Numbered from the stretch's first letter, positions 18,436 through 30,855 are shown. The stretch: DNA of 64,000 nucleotides from Rhodococcus koreensis (GCF_900105905.1 NZ_FNSV01000002.1:124001-188000); one strand, 5' to 3'. The notes: generated by a model not told the origin, from the sequence alone. Program-made: numbers and translations.

Positions 18436-18975
18436 GTGACGTCCACGAGAACGAGTGCACTCGACGCGGCGATCGAACTGCTCGGAACCGAAGGGCTGCG
18501 GTCGCTCACCCACGCCCGGGTCGACGACCGCGCCGGCCTCCCGAAGGGGTCGACGTCCAACTACTTCCGCACCCGGGCTGCGCTGCTCACCGGGACCGTC
18601 GACGCGATCGTGGACCGCGAACTGTCCGAGGTCGGCATGCTGGCACCGGCGTCTGCCGCAGATCTCGTCGACGCGGTTTGCGGCCTGATCGACTACACGA
18701 CCGTCGCCAACCGAACCGTCACCGCGGCGCGGCTGGTCCTGTTCCTCGAGGCCAGCCACGACCCCGTTCTCCGGGATGCGCTGGCACGCGGGCGCACCGC
18801 CATGGAGGCGTCCGTCGTCTCGGCATTCGCCCACCTCGGTGCGCGGGACCCGCGGACCGCCGCCACCGCACTCATGGCCTGCGCGGAGGGACTGATCCTG
18901 CACCGCATCGCCCGCGAGGACACCACCGATCCGCGGCCGGCCTTCGAACTGGTGGTGCGGGCGGCGTTGAGCTGA
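18436..18975 (+). CDS. TetR-family transcriptional repressor
   Basis: A protein of about 179 residues. The N-terminal helix-turn-helix is seen in ALDAAIELLGTEGLRSLTHARVD followed by LPKGSTSNYFRTRAALL. The C-terminal ligand domain is helical and undiagnostic. I chose the GTG at 18436 because the frame opening at 18406 begins inside the 38-bp dyad operator. Divergence from the epoxide hydrolase suggests it controls that gene and itself in response to a hydrolase substrate or product. Confidence 0.8.
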   Translation: MTSTRTSALDAAIELLGTEGLRSLTHARVDDRAGLPKGSTSNYFRTRAALLTGTVDAIVDRELSEVGMLAPASAADLVDAVCGLIDYTTVANRTVTAARLVLFLEASHDPVLRDALARGRTAMEASVVSAFAHLGARDPRTAATALMACAEGLILHRIAREDTTDPRPAFELVVRAALS

Positions 18976-18988
18976 CGCGCACCCGGAC

Positions 18989-20767
<1,779 letters not shown>

Positions 20768-21415
20768 TCAGGTGCCGGGCGGTTTCGACGGCAACTTCGT
20801 GGCCAGCACCGCCGCCTGCGTCCTTCGTTCCACACCCAGTTTGGTCAGCAGCCGGGACACGTAATTCTTGACGGTCTTCTCCGCGAGGAACATGCGTGCG
20901 GCGATCTGCCGGTTGGTCAGCCCCTCACCGAGCAGGGCGAGCAAGGTCCGCTCCTGATTGGTCAGGTGCGCGAAGATGCCGTCCTTCCCATCGGCGTCCG
21001 CACGCACCTTGTCCATCAGAACGCCGGCGGCACGACTGTCGAGCAGCGATTTGCCCGCCCCCACGTCGTGGACCGCCTGAGCCAGCTCCATGCCCCGGAT
21101 GTCCTTCACGACGTATCCGCTGGCCCCGGCGAGAATCGCGTCGAGCATCGCCTGCTCGTCCGTGAACGACGTCAGGATGAGGCAATGCAACTCCGGCATC
21201 AGCGAGTGCAGCTCGCGGCACAGCTCGATTCCGTTGCCGTCGGGCAAACGCACGTCCAGGACGGCGACATCCGGCTTGAGGGCAGGCACCCGCGCCATCG
21301 CCTGCGCATACGATGCGGCCTCTCCGACCACCGTCAGAGCGGGATCGGAGGTGAGGAGATCCGCGATCCCTCGCCGGACGACCTCATGGTCGTCCACCAG
21401 GAAAACCCTGATCAT
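20768..21415 (-). CDS. devR: DevR/DosR-like response regulator
   Basis: A 215-residue NarL-type regulator nearly identical in layout to mycobacterial DosR. The phosphoacceptor is Asp54 ([15 protein letters not shown]), with acidic Asp8/Asp9, Thr82-Ser83 and Lys104 in place. The LuxR helix-turn-helix spans about 150-205, with [20 protein letters not shown] as recognition region. It would activate the hypoxia genes by binding the GGGAC-N4-GTCCC-type boxes seen in this window. The ATG at 21415 sits at good distance from GGAGGG; the alternative GTG at 21421 is too close. The devS-like gene follows 48 bases later. Confidence 0.93.
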   Translation of the reverse strand: MIRVFLVDDHEVVRRGIADLLTSDPALTVVGEAASYAQAMARVPALKPDVAVLDVRLPDGNGIELCRELHSLMPELHCLILTSFTDEQAMLDAILAGASGYVVKDIRGMELAQAVHDVGAGKSLLDSRAAGVLMDKVRADADGKDGIFAHLTNQERTLLALLGEGLTNRQIAARMFLAEKTVKNYVSRLLTKLGVERRTQAAVLATKLPSKPPGT

Positions 21416-21483
21416 GGGCACCCTCCAGACCTGGCCGCGTCACCCTCGGAGAATTCAGATTACGCCGGTGAGCACCGGGCCGG

Positions 21484-21768
21484 TCAGCGCGCGGCCGGAC
21501 GAAACGGCGCGGATCCGCGACGCCGCGGCCGGTGCGGCATCAACATCGCCGCCGCCAACCCCACGGTCGCGACGAGCGTCGCCGCGGCGCCGACTCCGAC
21601 GAGGGGAGTCGCGAGCCAGGCACCGAGCAGGACCATCAGGCCCGCGGTCACCGCTCCCGCCACCACCGCAAGCGCGAACCCCGCGGGATGCACGTACAGG
21701 AACTCGCCGGGCTCGTCCTCCCGCCGGTGACGATCCTCGCGCGGCGATGCGGTGGAGTGTTCGAACAT
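21484..21768 (-). CDS. Small two-helix membrane protein
   Basis: A 94-residue protein with a charged N terminus and two membrane segments, near residues 30-50 (FALAVVAGAVTAGLMVLLGAW) and 54-75. The tail is basic and proline/arginine-rich. I do not recognise a family. The ATG at 21768 follows GAGGACACC on its strand. The devR-like gene begins 68 bases downstream in the same direction, and a DosR-like site lies 78 bases upstream, suggesting membership of the hypoxia regulon. Confidence 0.6.
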   Translation of the reverse strand: MFEHSTASPREDRHRREDEPGEFLYVHPAGFALAVVAGAVTAGLMVLLGAWLATPLVGVGAAATLVATVGLAAAMLMPHRPRRRGSAPFRPAAR

Positions 21769-21845
21769 GGTGTCCTCGTTCCTTCGCCGGCTCCGATGTC
21801 GTGCGCCGGCCCTCGTACAACGGTGCGATAACGGCGAGCACAATG

Positions 21846-21865
21846 ACAGGGCCGAAGGTCACACG
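21846..21865 (-). promoter_or_regulatory. DosR-box-like site (minus strand)
   Basis: On the minus strand it reads CGTGTGACCTTCGGCCCTGT. The GACCTTCGGCCC core resembles mycobacterial DosR boxes, but the first half-site is weak (about 10 of 20 consensus positions). It lies about 78 bases upstream of the small membrane gene that precedes devR. Confidence 0.33.
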
Positions 21866-21872
21866 TCCGTCC

Positions 21873-23492
<1,620 letters not shown>

Positions 23493-23573
23493 TCATTGAT
23501 CGCCGGCACCGTAGGACACTGGGTAATAGGACCACCTCGGTCCCGCACTCACACCGAACGGAGGCCACCGGAC

Positions 23574-23855
23574 ATGAACGAGACGACATGGTTGGTGGAG
23601 ATCGTCATCGACGAACACGACTCGGACGAAGGCGGCTCCAGAACCCGCGCACAGGCCCGGCTCCGCACCCGTGACACCCGCACGTTCGTCGGGTCCGGAC
23701 TCGCCCGCCGAAACCCCGACGACACCGAAATCCCCGAGATCGGAGAGGAACTGGCCACCGCACGCGCGTTGTCCGACCTCGCCCACCAACTGATCGAGGC
23801 CACCGCGGCCGACGTGGAGACGGCCACGCACAGCCGCGTCCATCTCACCGGATAA
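23574..23855 (+). CDS. DUF1876 protein (Rv1738/Rv2632c-like)
   Basis: A 93-residue protein of the DUF1876 family. Family features are the early WLVEIVIDEHD strand, the RTRAQARLRTRDTRTFVGSGLARRNPDD block and the helix ELATARALSDLAHQLIEAT. Rv1738 is among the most strongly DosR-induced proteins of M. tuberculosis and resembles a hibernation-type factor, though its role is not proven. The ATG follows CGGAGGCCACC. An imperfect dyad GGACC-N5-GGTCC lies about 40 bases upstream but does not fit DosR spacing. Confidence 0.78.
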   Translation: MNETTWLVEIVIDEHDSDEGGSRTRAQARLRTRDTRTFVGSGLARRNPDDTEIPEIGEELATARALSDLAHQLIEATAADVETATHSRVHLTG

Positions 23856-23878
23856 TTGCCCTCGCCGACGCGCGCCCG

Positions 23879-24868
23879 TCAGCGGGGGATACGACGCCGG
23901 CCGACCGAGAAGACCGATTCGACCGGCCGTCTCGGAGTCTGCCGCGGCGCCGACTTCTTCTCGGTGGTGCCCACCCTGATCAGCGCCTGCGGGAACCCGC
24001 GGTCGGGAAGCAGTTCGCGGATGATCTCCCGGCCCTGGCGGAGTTCGGTCATGTGGGTCAGCGGACACGTCGACAATCCGCCGACGGTGGCCTCCAGCAG
24101 CACCGCAGACAGCGCCTCACCGGCGCGGAGCCACTCACCGCGACCGTCGGTGGCGGTGCTCAACACCAGCACCGTCGAGCGGTCCGTCTCCGTGGTCGCG
24201 CCGGCGTCCCGGCCGGCGGGGAAGCGGCGCCCGATGTCGACGCGGTCCCGGTTGTCCGCGGTGGCCAGCGCCTCGGCGGGGATTCCGCCTTGCGCGGTGG
24301 AATGACCGGCCCACCAGTGCAGCTCGGCCTGATAGGCGGAGTCGTATTTCCTCGCGGCCGCGGTCGTTTCGGTTGCCCTCGCGAGTGCCGGACGCGCCTC
24401 CTGCCTCAGCACGGTCAGGTGGACGTCCTGGCGGCGCACCACGTCGTCCAACGCGGCGGGCAGCGGCGTCTTCACGCTGACGGGACCGAAGGGCCTGCGG
24501 TCGGAGTGCCGGTGCCGGATCGCCGCGAGCAGATCGAAGTCGTGCGACTGCGGCCGGGCGTCGTGACGGAACCGAATCGTCGCCAGGTGACCGGAGCGGG
24601 GCCCGTCCGGGACACGCTGGACGTCCGCCGCCCATCTGAGTGCGGTCAGCGCCGTCTGAAGATGATTCAGCGCCGCACCACAACTGACGACCAACTGCCG
24701 GCCCGTCGGGTCGGTCGACGCCAGGACGCGGCCGTGTTCGGTGTAGAGGTCGAGTTGGCCGTCGGCGTACGTCCACTGCCACGGCTGGCTGTTGTGCACT
24801 GACGGCGCCCGGCAGGCAAGGTCCACGGCAATGCGAACAACGTTCTCATCGGGAATGGTACTGTTCAC
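23879..24868 (-). CDS. Acg-family nitroreductase-fold protein
   Basis: A 329-residue paralogue of the Acg-like protein at 6002. It shares CRAPSVHNSQPWQW, SCGAALNHLQTAL, ELHWWAGHS and GLSTCPLTHMTEL. These place it in the DosR-linked flavin-binding Acg group rather than among classical nitroreductases. I chose the GTG at 24868 with GAGGAGGCGATC immediately upstream; the frame runs further to 25009 without homology. A DosR-like box lies 91 bases upstream. It converges with the DUF1876 gene. Confidence 0.82.
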   Translation of the reverse strand: MNSTIPDENVVRIAVDLACRAPSVHNSQPWQWTYADGQLDLYTEHGRVLASTDPTGRQLVVSCGAALNHLQTALTALRWAADVQRVPDGPRSGHLATIRFRHDARPQSHDFDLLAAIRHRHSDRRPFGPVSVKTPLPAALDDVVRRQDVHLTVLRQEARPALARATETTAAARKYDSAYQAELHWWAGHSTAQGGIPAEALATADNRDRVDIGRRFPAGRDAGATTETDRSTVLVLSTATDGRGEWLRAGEALSAVLLEATVGGLSTCPLTHMTELRQGREIIRELLPDRGFPQALIRVGTTEKKSAPRQTPRRPVESVFSVGRRRIPR

Positions 24869-24958
24869 GATCGCCTCCTCGGTGAATCGCGTTCCGCCCC
24901 CACCCGGCGCGGAACGCCGATGCCTGTATCCCAGTGTTCGCCGTCCATCGGCGCGAGA

Positions 24959-24978
24959 TAAGGGCCGATGGTCACCGC
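24959..24978 (-). promoter_or_regulatory. candidate DosR box (minus strand)
   Basis: On the minus strand it reads GCGGTGACCATCGGCCCTTA. The core GTGACCATCGGCCC matches about 12 of 20 consensus positions. It is 91 bases upstream of the GTG of the Acg-like gene. Confidence 0.45.
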
Positions 24979-25012
24979 CCGGGCGATGATTCACGTGCGG
25001 GTCGGGCACCCC

Positions 25013-25033
25013 ATTTCGTCACAGTGACGAAAT
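25013..25033. promoter_or_regulatory. Perfect 21-bp palindrome
   Basis: The arms ATTTCGTCAC and GTGACGAAAT flank a single A with no mismatch. It lies about 145 bases upstream of the Acg-like gene and 90 bases outside the ISAzo13-type element. It is AT-richer than its surroundings and has no T tract, so an operator is likelier than a terminator. No regulator is assigned. Confidence 0.55.
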
Positions 25034-25122
25034 ATGAGGTCGAGCCGGGGGCGGGGGACACTGAACGTTCATTCGGAACGGCGGGTGTCCGGGCCACTCC
25101 GGGGGTCGACGCCGAATTGGCC

Positions 25123-26854
25123 TTAGGGCGTGCAGATAAATAACACGCAATACTGGCTAGATTGCGGCGTGTCTGCTTGCGTTGGCCGCGAATTCTCTTA
25201 TGTCGGTTGCGGTGTCGAGTTTAATGCCTGTGGGTTCGGTTGTGTGGCCGACCAGGTCGAGTAGGGGCCGGGTCTGCTTGACGGCGTTGCGGATGGCTGT
25301 AGCGCTGAGTCCGGTCAGCTCGGCGAGGACGGTGGCGGGTGTGGAGAATCGCTGTTGTTGCAGGGTGAGGGCGGTGCGGTCGGCGAGGGTGAGTGCGGGT
25401 TTGCGTCCGTTGGTTCGGGTGGGGTTGGGGTGTTGCGCCCGATGGACAGGGGTGAGTTCGTCGATGAGTTGGGTCCATCGGGTCGGTGTCAGTCCGGTCA
25501 GTTCGGCGGCGTGTAGCCACTGCAGGTCGGGTCGCTGGGGCGGTGTGGCGGGTTCGCTGTGGGTGGTGGGCTCGGCGGGGAGCGAGTCGATGGGAGTGGG
25601 ATGCAGTGTGTAGTTCCAGTCGCCGTGCCATTCGTGGCGAGTGATCGGGATGGCGGCCAGTTGCTGGTCGCTGATTTTGATGCCGATCGGATAGGTGCCG
25701 GTGTCGAGTTGCGCGTGTACGCGTAGTCCGGTGCGGGTGGTGGTCGCCGCGATCGTGTTGATGATGACGTCATGGCTGGTCAGGGGTCTGCCACGCCAGT
25801 TCATGGAGATGTGGGAGAACAGGCGGTGCTCGATGGCGTTCCATTTGGAGGTGCCGGGCGGAAAGTGGCAGACCGTGATGGCGAGGCCGGTTTCGGCGGC
25901 GAGTGCGGAGAGTTCGGTTTTCCACGCCCTGGTGCGGGAACTGTTGGAGCCGCCGGAGTCCGCGGTGACCAACAGTCTCGTGGCGTCGGGGTAGTTCACG
26001 GCACCGACACCGCGCCACCAGCGGCGCAGCGATTCCACGGCGAAGGCGGCGGTGTCGTGGTCGGTGCCGACGTTGACCCAACCCGCGTTTTCGGACAAAT
26101 CGTAGATCCCGTAGGGCGCGACCTTGCCCAGCTCGCCGGGGAAGTCGTGGGTGTCGACCCGTTCCGGTTCACCCTTCGGCTGAAATTCGGCACCGTTGTT
26201 CTTGTACGGTCCGACCAATTCCTTTTTCTTCGTATCGACGCTGACCACCGGCTGCCCACCACCCTGATGGTCTTTGACCTGCTCGTTGATGTAATTGAAC
26301 TGGGCGTCGCGGTCGGGGCTCTGCTTGCCCTCCAGGGTTTTGGCGTTGGATTGCAAGCTGAAACCCTCCTGCCGCAGCAGGTCCCCGACGACATCCGCGC
26401 CGACTTTGTGTCCTTGACCGGTCAACGTGTCCGCGAGGTTGTACGTCGACTTCGCGGTCCACCGCAGCGGCGACATCGGATCGCCCCGCTGGTCCGGTTT
26501 CACCAACGCCAACAACGCCGGAACCAGGCCGGGGTCGACCTCGGCCGCTCGTTTGCGGCCACCACCCGCCCGGCGCACCCGCCCCAGCGGAGCCTGCCCG
26601 GACTCCAACTCCGTCACCCCCGCCGACACCGTCGCCTCCCGCACCCCCGCCGCCCGTGCCACGGCCCGACCCCCGCCGCGCCCCAACATCCGAGCCTCCG
26701 CGCCCAACACCAGCCGACGCTGCCGCTCATCCAAATGCGGCAACACCACCGCGAACTTCGCCGCCAGATCCTCCACAGTCACAACGAAATCGCCCATACC
26801 ACAATATAGTCCGAAAACACCGAATGTTACGATTTAATTCTCTGCATGCCCTTA
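25123..26854 (-). mobile_element. Intact ISAzo13-type insertion sequence
   Basis: The element is bounded by imperfect terminal inverted repeats: TTAGGGCGTGCAGATAA at the left and TAAGGGCATGCAGAGAA (complement) at the right. A single full-length transposase gene fills it. Target duplication is unclear: CC flanks both ends, which could be a 2-bp duplication or chance. It separates the hypoxia island from a decayed region. Confidence 0.75.
25157..26797 (-). CDS. ISAzo13-family transposase
   Basis: A 546-residue DDE-type transposase. An N-terminal helix-turn-helix region includes GGGRAVARAAGVREATVSAGV. The catalytic core holds VVSVDTKKKELVG, TADSGGSNSSR and a Glu in WNAIEHRLFSHI. These are typical of ISAzo13-family transposases, which cut and paste the element. 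Its ATG is about 60 bases inside the right inverted repeat and the stop about 30 bases inside the left one. No frameshift is seen, so it may be active. Confidence 0.85.
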   Translation of the reverse strand: MGDFVVTVEDLAAKFAVVLPHLDERQRRLVLGAEARMLGRGGGRAVARAAGVREATVSAGVTELESGQAPLGRVRRAGGGRKRAAEVDPGLVPALLALVKPDQRGDPMSPLRWTAKSTYNLADTLTGQGHKVGADVVGDLLRQEGFSLQSNAKTLEGKQSPDRDAQFNYINEQVKDHQGGGQPVVSVDTKKKELVGPYKNNGAEFQPKGEPERVDTHDFPGELGKVAPYGIYDLSENAGWVNVGTDHDTAAFAVESLRRWWRGVGAVNYPDATRLLVTADSGGSNSSRTRAWKTELSALAAETGLAITVCHFPPGTSKWNAIEHRLFSHISMNWRGRPLTSHDVIINTIAATTTRTGLRVHAQLDTGTYPIGIKISDQQLAAIPITRHEWHGDWNYTLHPTPIDSLPAEPTTHSEPATPPQRPDLQWLHAAELTGLTPTRWTQLIDELTPVHRAQHPNPTRTNGRKPALTLADRTALTLQQQRFSTPATVLAELTGLSATAIRNAVKQTRPLLDLVGHTTEPTGIKLDTATDIREFAANASRHAAI

Positions 26855-27089
26855 CCGGCCCGGCGCAGCACATCCGGCGGCGTGAATACTATTCAGCACG
26901 CGCGAACGAACGCATCGCGCCGCGACGTTCGACAACGACACACCGAACCGGCGGGTACGAGAGCGAGGGGCGACGGCCGAGGATGCCGGCGGGCGCAGGA
27001 CCGGCTGGGTGAAGAGGAGCGAGCCAAATCCAGGTCTCTGAACTGCGGCGATAGGACGCCACCTTTGCCGATGGTCGGCAGTGTGACAT

Positions 27090-27308
27090 TTACGCTGGTG
27101 AAGTCAGCAGTACTCTCTGGCGTGCCTGCCACGTCATACCCACTCGTGCTTTGTTGTCGAACGTCCGCACCGCCCCCTCGCCGACGCGCGCAGCCGACCC
27201 GAAATACGTGCGGCTGCCCTCCGGTCCGGCGGCGGCGCTGCACCCGGCCACGGTCACACAGACCGCGAGTATCAGTCCCACGGCGCGGCGCAAACGGTGA
27301 TCTCGCAT
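27090..27308 (-). pseudogene. Short lipoprotein, probably truncated
   Basis: From the ATG at 27308 a typical lipoprotein signal runs to the lipobox VAGC (RAVGLILAVCVTVAGCSAA). Only about 50 further residues follow, including RTYFGSAARVGEGAVRTF, before the frame ends at 27090. This mature start faintly resembles secreted DUF5602-type proteins, but most of the domain is missing, so I regard it as a truncated remnant. The 235 bases between it and the IS hold nothing I can identify. Confidence 0.42.
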
Positions 27309-27785
27309 GTTCTGGCCCCTTTTTCCGAGGTTGGTGTCGGATGCGACACGCCGAGATGCGCTTGGCCCTTGCCGTGTCGGCGTGAGCGATTCCGGGCCGG
27401 CGCGGCGCTGCGGCACCGGCGTGACTGCGATTGCCGTGCCCGTCGCGCCCGTGTCGGCATGACTGGTGATTACCGCCAGTGTCAGCCTTGGGCCGGGCCG
27501 GAAACCATCCCACACTCGGGGGGATATCGGGACCACGGTCTGCCGTCGCATACTCACTACAGGACCGGACGGAAGCAGCCCACTCTCAGCTCGGGTCCAC
27601 GCATTCACCGGAGGGCACATGCCCCACCACGGCCTGAACCGTGGGAGCCCCCTTTTCGTCGCCGGGACCTCGGGATGGCGGGGAACACCCGATCGCTTCG
27701 CCACACAACGCGGGCGGAGACGATCCCGAACCGGCAACGCACCCGCGACCGACCATGTCGCTCGCACCCGCGAGAGGTACCGCCC

Positions 27786-28048
27786 ATGGCCGACATCCAC
27801 CGCGGCCGCTTCACGGCCGACGTTTCCGTCCTCGGCGACGAGATTGTCGTGTACCTGATCGGAGCGCGAATCAACAAGCCCTGGAAGTTCCGGACCTGGT
27901 GGCCGGTCTTCGCCGCGATGCCGAAGATACTGACATACTTGCCCACCCGGAGAACGGGTTGTTGGGATACGAGCAGGCCCTTTTGCCGTCGCCGATCATC
28001 GTGCAGTACTGGCGTTCGTTCGAAGACCCGACCCGCTTCGCGACATGA
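27786..28048 (+). pseudogene. DUF4188-like protein, frameshifted and truncated
   Basis: The ATG at 27786, behind GAGAGGTACCGCCC, opens MADIHRGRFTADVSVLGDE and INKPWKFRTWWPVFAAMPKIL, typical of DUF4188 (monooxygenase-like, dimeric alpha-beta barrel) proteins. The frame then breaks near 27930 and continues one frame over as HPENGLLGYEQALLPSPII and QYWRSFEDPTRFAT, stopping at 28048. Restoring one G in TTGCCC would join the halves. The normal C-terminal part is absent. Confidence 0.6.
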
Positions 28049-28271
28049 CTTGGCCGCCGTCCGGATCGGACGCACTGCCACCGAGCCAAGCCACCATCCT
28101 GACACCGCGCTACCGGACACCGTTCGAGGGGTTGTTGACCCCGCTCGGTAAGAACTGCGGCGGACCGTGGAGGTCGGCACGATGGAAGATGCCATCGCGG
28201 GCAGTCTGAGGTGGCCCCTGGGAGTGGACACCCCGGACAATGGTTCCAGGAGAGCCAGGAGGGATGTCGAG

Positions 28272-28595
28272 GTGGGACGCCAGTCTCTGTACACGGAGGA
28301 ATTCCGGAAAGACGCGGTCGCGCTGTACCGCGCGGCCGACGGCAAACGCACGTACGCGGCGGTGGCCGCGGATGTGGGCATCAGCGGCGAGACGCTACGG
28401 ACGTGGGTCCGTAAGGACACCGCCCGGAACGGGCGGTCGCAGGACCGCAGTACCGGCGCCGACGGGACCGAGGCGGACGAGCTCGCGCGGCTGCGCGCGG
28501 AGAATGCTCGGCTGCGCGGTGCGGAGAAGGAATGGCAGCTCGAACGCGAGATTCTGCGTCGGGCAGCAGCGTATTTCGCCAAGGAGGTGAAGTGA
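28272..28595 (+). CDS. IS3-family transposase OrfA
   Basis: A 107-residue protein starting at the GTG at 28272. The helix-turn-helix is seen in YTEEFRKDAVALYRAA, YAAVAADVGISGETLRTWVR and a leucine-zipper-like LARLRAENARLRGAEKEW. OrfA binds the IS ends and normally frameshifts into OrfB. OrfB is defective here, so this copy cannot transpose by itself. The stop overlaps the OrfB GTG by four bases. Confidence 0.8.
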   Translation: MGRQSLYTEEFRKDAVALYRAADGKRTYAAVAADVGISGETLRTWVRKDTARNGRSQDRSTGADGTEADELARLRAENARLRGAEKEWQLEREILRRAAAYFAKEVK

Positions 28596-28946
28596 AGACC
28601 CGCCGCTGGGACTTCATCTCCGCTCATCGCGCCAAGTTCGGCGTGCAGCGGCTGTGCCGGGTGCTCGGGACCTCCCGCTCCGGCTACTACAAGCACCCGG
28701 CCACCGAGCCGGCCCGGGTCGAGCGCCAGGCCGAGGAGGCCACGACGGTCGCCGAGATCCGCGCCACCGATGCCGAGCACCGCAGCGCCTACGGCGGCCC
28801 CGCGCGCGCAGGCCGAACTCCGGTCCCGCGGACGCAGGATCAACCGCAAGCGGGTGACCCGGCTGACGCGGATCCACCACGTCGTCGGCCGGCACCTGCG
28901 CCGCACCAAGCGCACGACCATCGCGGACCAGCGTGCACAGAAGTAG
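28592..28946 (+). pseudogene. IS3-family transposase OrfB, N-terminal fragment with frameshift
   Basis: From the GTG at 28592 it reads KTRRWDFISAHRAKFGVQRL and then RSGYYKH, the usual OrfB opening. The frame shifts just after RSAYGGP, near 28800. The correct continuation (AELRSRGRRINRKRVTRLTR) is in another frame and stops at 28946. The DDE catalytic core is absent, so it is inactive. Confidence 0.7.
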
Positions 28947-29404
28947 GCGAAGGGGATGGGGGAGGAGTGACTCGCCTCGTGGGTGACGCGTCAGCCGAGG
29001 GTCGCCGCGTCGAAGGGCCCATGGGGCGGCGGCACCGGTTTATGTGTGGTTTAGCGGCCAAGCGCAGCCCCCGCCAACGATGTACATCAGCTGGCAGGGG
29101 CGCTACACGGACAACCTGCACGTCGTAACGAGCAGCGCATCACTGATCTTCGTGAGCCGGAGCCTGGAAGTCCAGAGAGTGTGATCCACGCCATTGCACT
29201 ATTTTCGCATCACTCAATAACCGACCAGTAAGTGTGATCTCGAGTGGTCTTGTGCTGTGCCCAGACCCAATCCTTCGGACCCGATTTCGGGTATGGGTGT
29301 ACGTAGTTCGGCCGATGTGCAGGTGTCGACGTCGGTCCAAGGTAACTGGTACGCCGCCGTCGACGTGGCAATCGAGAATATCTGCACGTGAGAGAAGAGT
29401 TGTC
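28947..29404. other. No gene recognised
   Basis: No open frame here shows a family resemblance or a convincing start. It contains one CRP-like site (29180-29195) and a related TGTGATCTC copy near 29230. Confidence 0.5.
29180..29195 (+). promoter_or_regulatory. CRP/GlxR-like half-conserved site
   Basis: The sequence TGTGATCCACGCCATT keeps the left half TGTGA of the actinobacterial CRP/GlxR site (TGTGA-N6-TCACA) but only part of the right half. The 16 bases AGTGTGATCCACGCCA recur exactly at 30560-30575. Confidence 0.35.
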
Positions 29405-29545
29405 ATGGCACGAAATACCGAGAGCATGGGTGCAACTGTGCTGAATACGTTGCGGGTCGGTGTGGTTGGCACTGTTCTGTACGCCGGTCTGATCATGGGC
29501 GTCGTTGTGGTGGCGGTGTGGAAGTTCCCGATGCCCGGCGTGTAG
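29405..29545 (+). CDS. Small single-pass membrane protein
   Basis: A 46-residue peptide (MARNTESMGATVLNTLRVGV...) with one hydrophobic segment, VGVVGTVLYAGLIMGVVVVAVW. A short tail ends in PMPGV. The ATG is preceded by GAGAGAAGAGTTGTC. I know no family. Its clean single helix and plausible ribosome site argue for a real gene in an otherwise poorly coding stretch. Confidence 0.4.
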   Translation: MARNTESMGATVLNTLRVGVVGTVLYAGLIMGVVVVAVWKFPMPGV

Positions 29546-29711
29546 GCCCGCGGCGTCTGTGGTCCTGCGCCGGCGCCTGGCGTTGCAGAGTGAAACACGT
29601 GGTGGCAGTTCGGGGATAGAGCGACAGGGGCGTGGTTCTGCCCGTGGCTCAGCGTGGCCGGCAAATCAGCGCGCGATACCCGTGACGGGCCCTGATGCTG
29701 TGGAAGGGACG

Positions 29712-29894
29712 ATGATGTTCGGGACGGGCGTAGCTCTCATGGTTGGTCTGCTGGTGGTGGCGCTTCTGGTGGTGCCCGTCTCGTTTGGTCTGGCGGCACG
29801 AGCGGACGCGAAGGTCCGCCGCCCTGCGGAGTCCCGGGCATCGTATCCGAATCCGGTGGGCGGTCGCTGTTGCGGATGTAAAAGTGCGGTGTGA
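29712..29894 (+). CDS. Small membrane protein, hypothetical
   Basis: A 60-residue frame with an N-terminal hydrophobic segment (TGVALMVGLLVVALLVVPVSFGLAA). An Arg-rich middle and a C terminus with three cysteines (GGRCCGCKSAV) follow. GGAAGGGACG precedes the paired ATG codons at 29712/29715. No family is recognised; existence as a gene is uncertain. Confidence 0.35.
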   Translation: MMFGTGVALMVGLLVVALLVVPVSFGLAARADAKVRRPAESRASYPNPVGGRCCGCKSAV

Positions 29895-30561
29895 TCGGTG
29901 GCGGCAGTTGGCAACCCGAGCGTGGCTGATCTGCGGCGGCGCCTCGCTGGTCGCAGTAGCGGTCGTGGGTGCACTGATCTGTGTCGGGTGACGGTGACGG
30001 CATGTGCCGAAAGTGTGCAATTTTGGCGGTTCGCACCTGCCGCCGGGGGCCGGCTGCACAAACGAAATTGCCCCCGCGCGGATAGAGTATCACCGGAACA
30101 TGAAACTATCTCGGCCCCAATGGTATACGCGCGTCAGTGGTCGCCCGAGATGCGATGGCATCCAGGTGAGCCGAAGCGACCCGGTCGGAGTATCGTCCGC
30201 TCCGACCGAGCCTCGCCGGGACATGTAACAGGTACCCGCCACGTCAATCCTGACCGCGCTCGTCACGCAGTGTGCGTCCGTGAGGCGACCCGCTCCGTTG
30301 GAGCGGCGGGGGTTCCGCGTCGGTGTACCTGGATGATTGGCGTCGCTGATGTCTCCTCGGACGTTTGCTGGGTGTGAGGATTTCGACCGGATCTACAGGA
30401 AGGCATATCGTCTGGCGGCAAGGGACGTTTTCGGCGGCGCAGTGCATCAATCCCTGCTAGCCAGTGGGGGTTTGGCGGCCGCGGTATCCGTTTGTTCACC
30501 CGCTGCTTCGTGTTCCGGTGCGAGGAAATGGTAGATCCGCCGTCTGTCCCGGTGTCCTAAG

Positions 30562-30577
30562 TGTGATCCACGCCACA
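30562..30577 (+). promoter_or_regulatory. CRP/GlxR-like site
   Basis: The sequence TGTGATCCACGCCACA matches nine of the ten fixed positions of TGTGA-N6-TCACA. No clear gene starts within 600 bases downstream, so its target is unknown. Confidence 0.45.
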
Positions 30578-30827
30578 TGGATTTCTCGGGTTGTCCGATA
30601 CACGGCTGGCGGCCGTCGGCGCAGAATCGCCGATTCGAAATGACGCATTCAAGTGTGGGCGTTGGTTCTAACGGGGCGGATTTGGTGCCTGACCGATCGA
30701 TTTGGCCGGCAGCGATCCCCGAACTCCGCTCGTCCGGACGTAGAGAGATGGTCGGCGTGTGGTGCACGGCGCCCGGTGGTGGGTGCGGGTGTTTGAGGTC
30801 GGACTGGTTGGTATGGACCTCGTGTCA

Positions 30828-30855
30828 GTGCGGTGTGGTGCGGTGTGGTGCGGTT
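30828..30855 (+). repeat. Tandem repeat of a 10-bp unit
   Basis: The unit CGGTGTGGTG occurs twice in direct succession, with partial copies on both sides, in the non-coding stretch upstream of the TetR gene. Confidence 0.7.

Larger units (their letters stand above)
28210..28946 (+). mobile_element. Remnant of an IS3-family element
   Basis: A left-end-like sequence (TGGCCCCTGGGAGTGGACAC) is followed by an intact orfA and a frameshifted, truncated orfB. The right end and the catalytic two-thirds of orfB are missing. Boundaries are approximate. Confidence 0.6.

Noticed and set aside
23525..23555. GGACC-N5-GGTCC dyad before the DUF1876 gene as a DosR box
   Set aside because: The half-site spacing is about three bases too long for DosR, so it was not called.
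27605..28921. 438-residue minus-strand frame
   Set aside because: It crosses the DUF4188 remnant, IS3 orfA and orfB in antisense and has no recognisable domain.
29546..29711. Possible structured RNA or riboswitch between two small genes
   Set aside because: GC-rich local pairing is easy to draw, but no known riboswitch core could be recognised.
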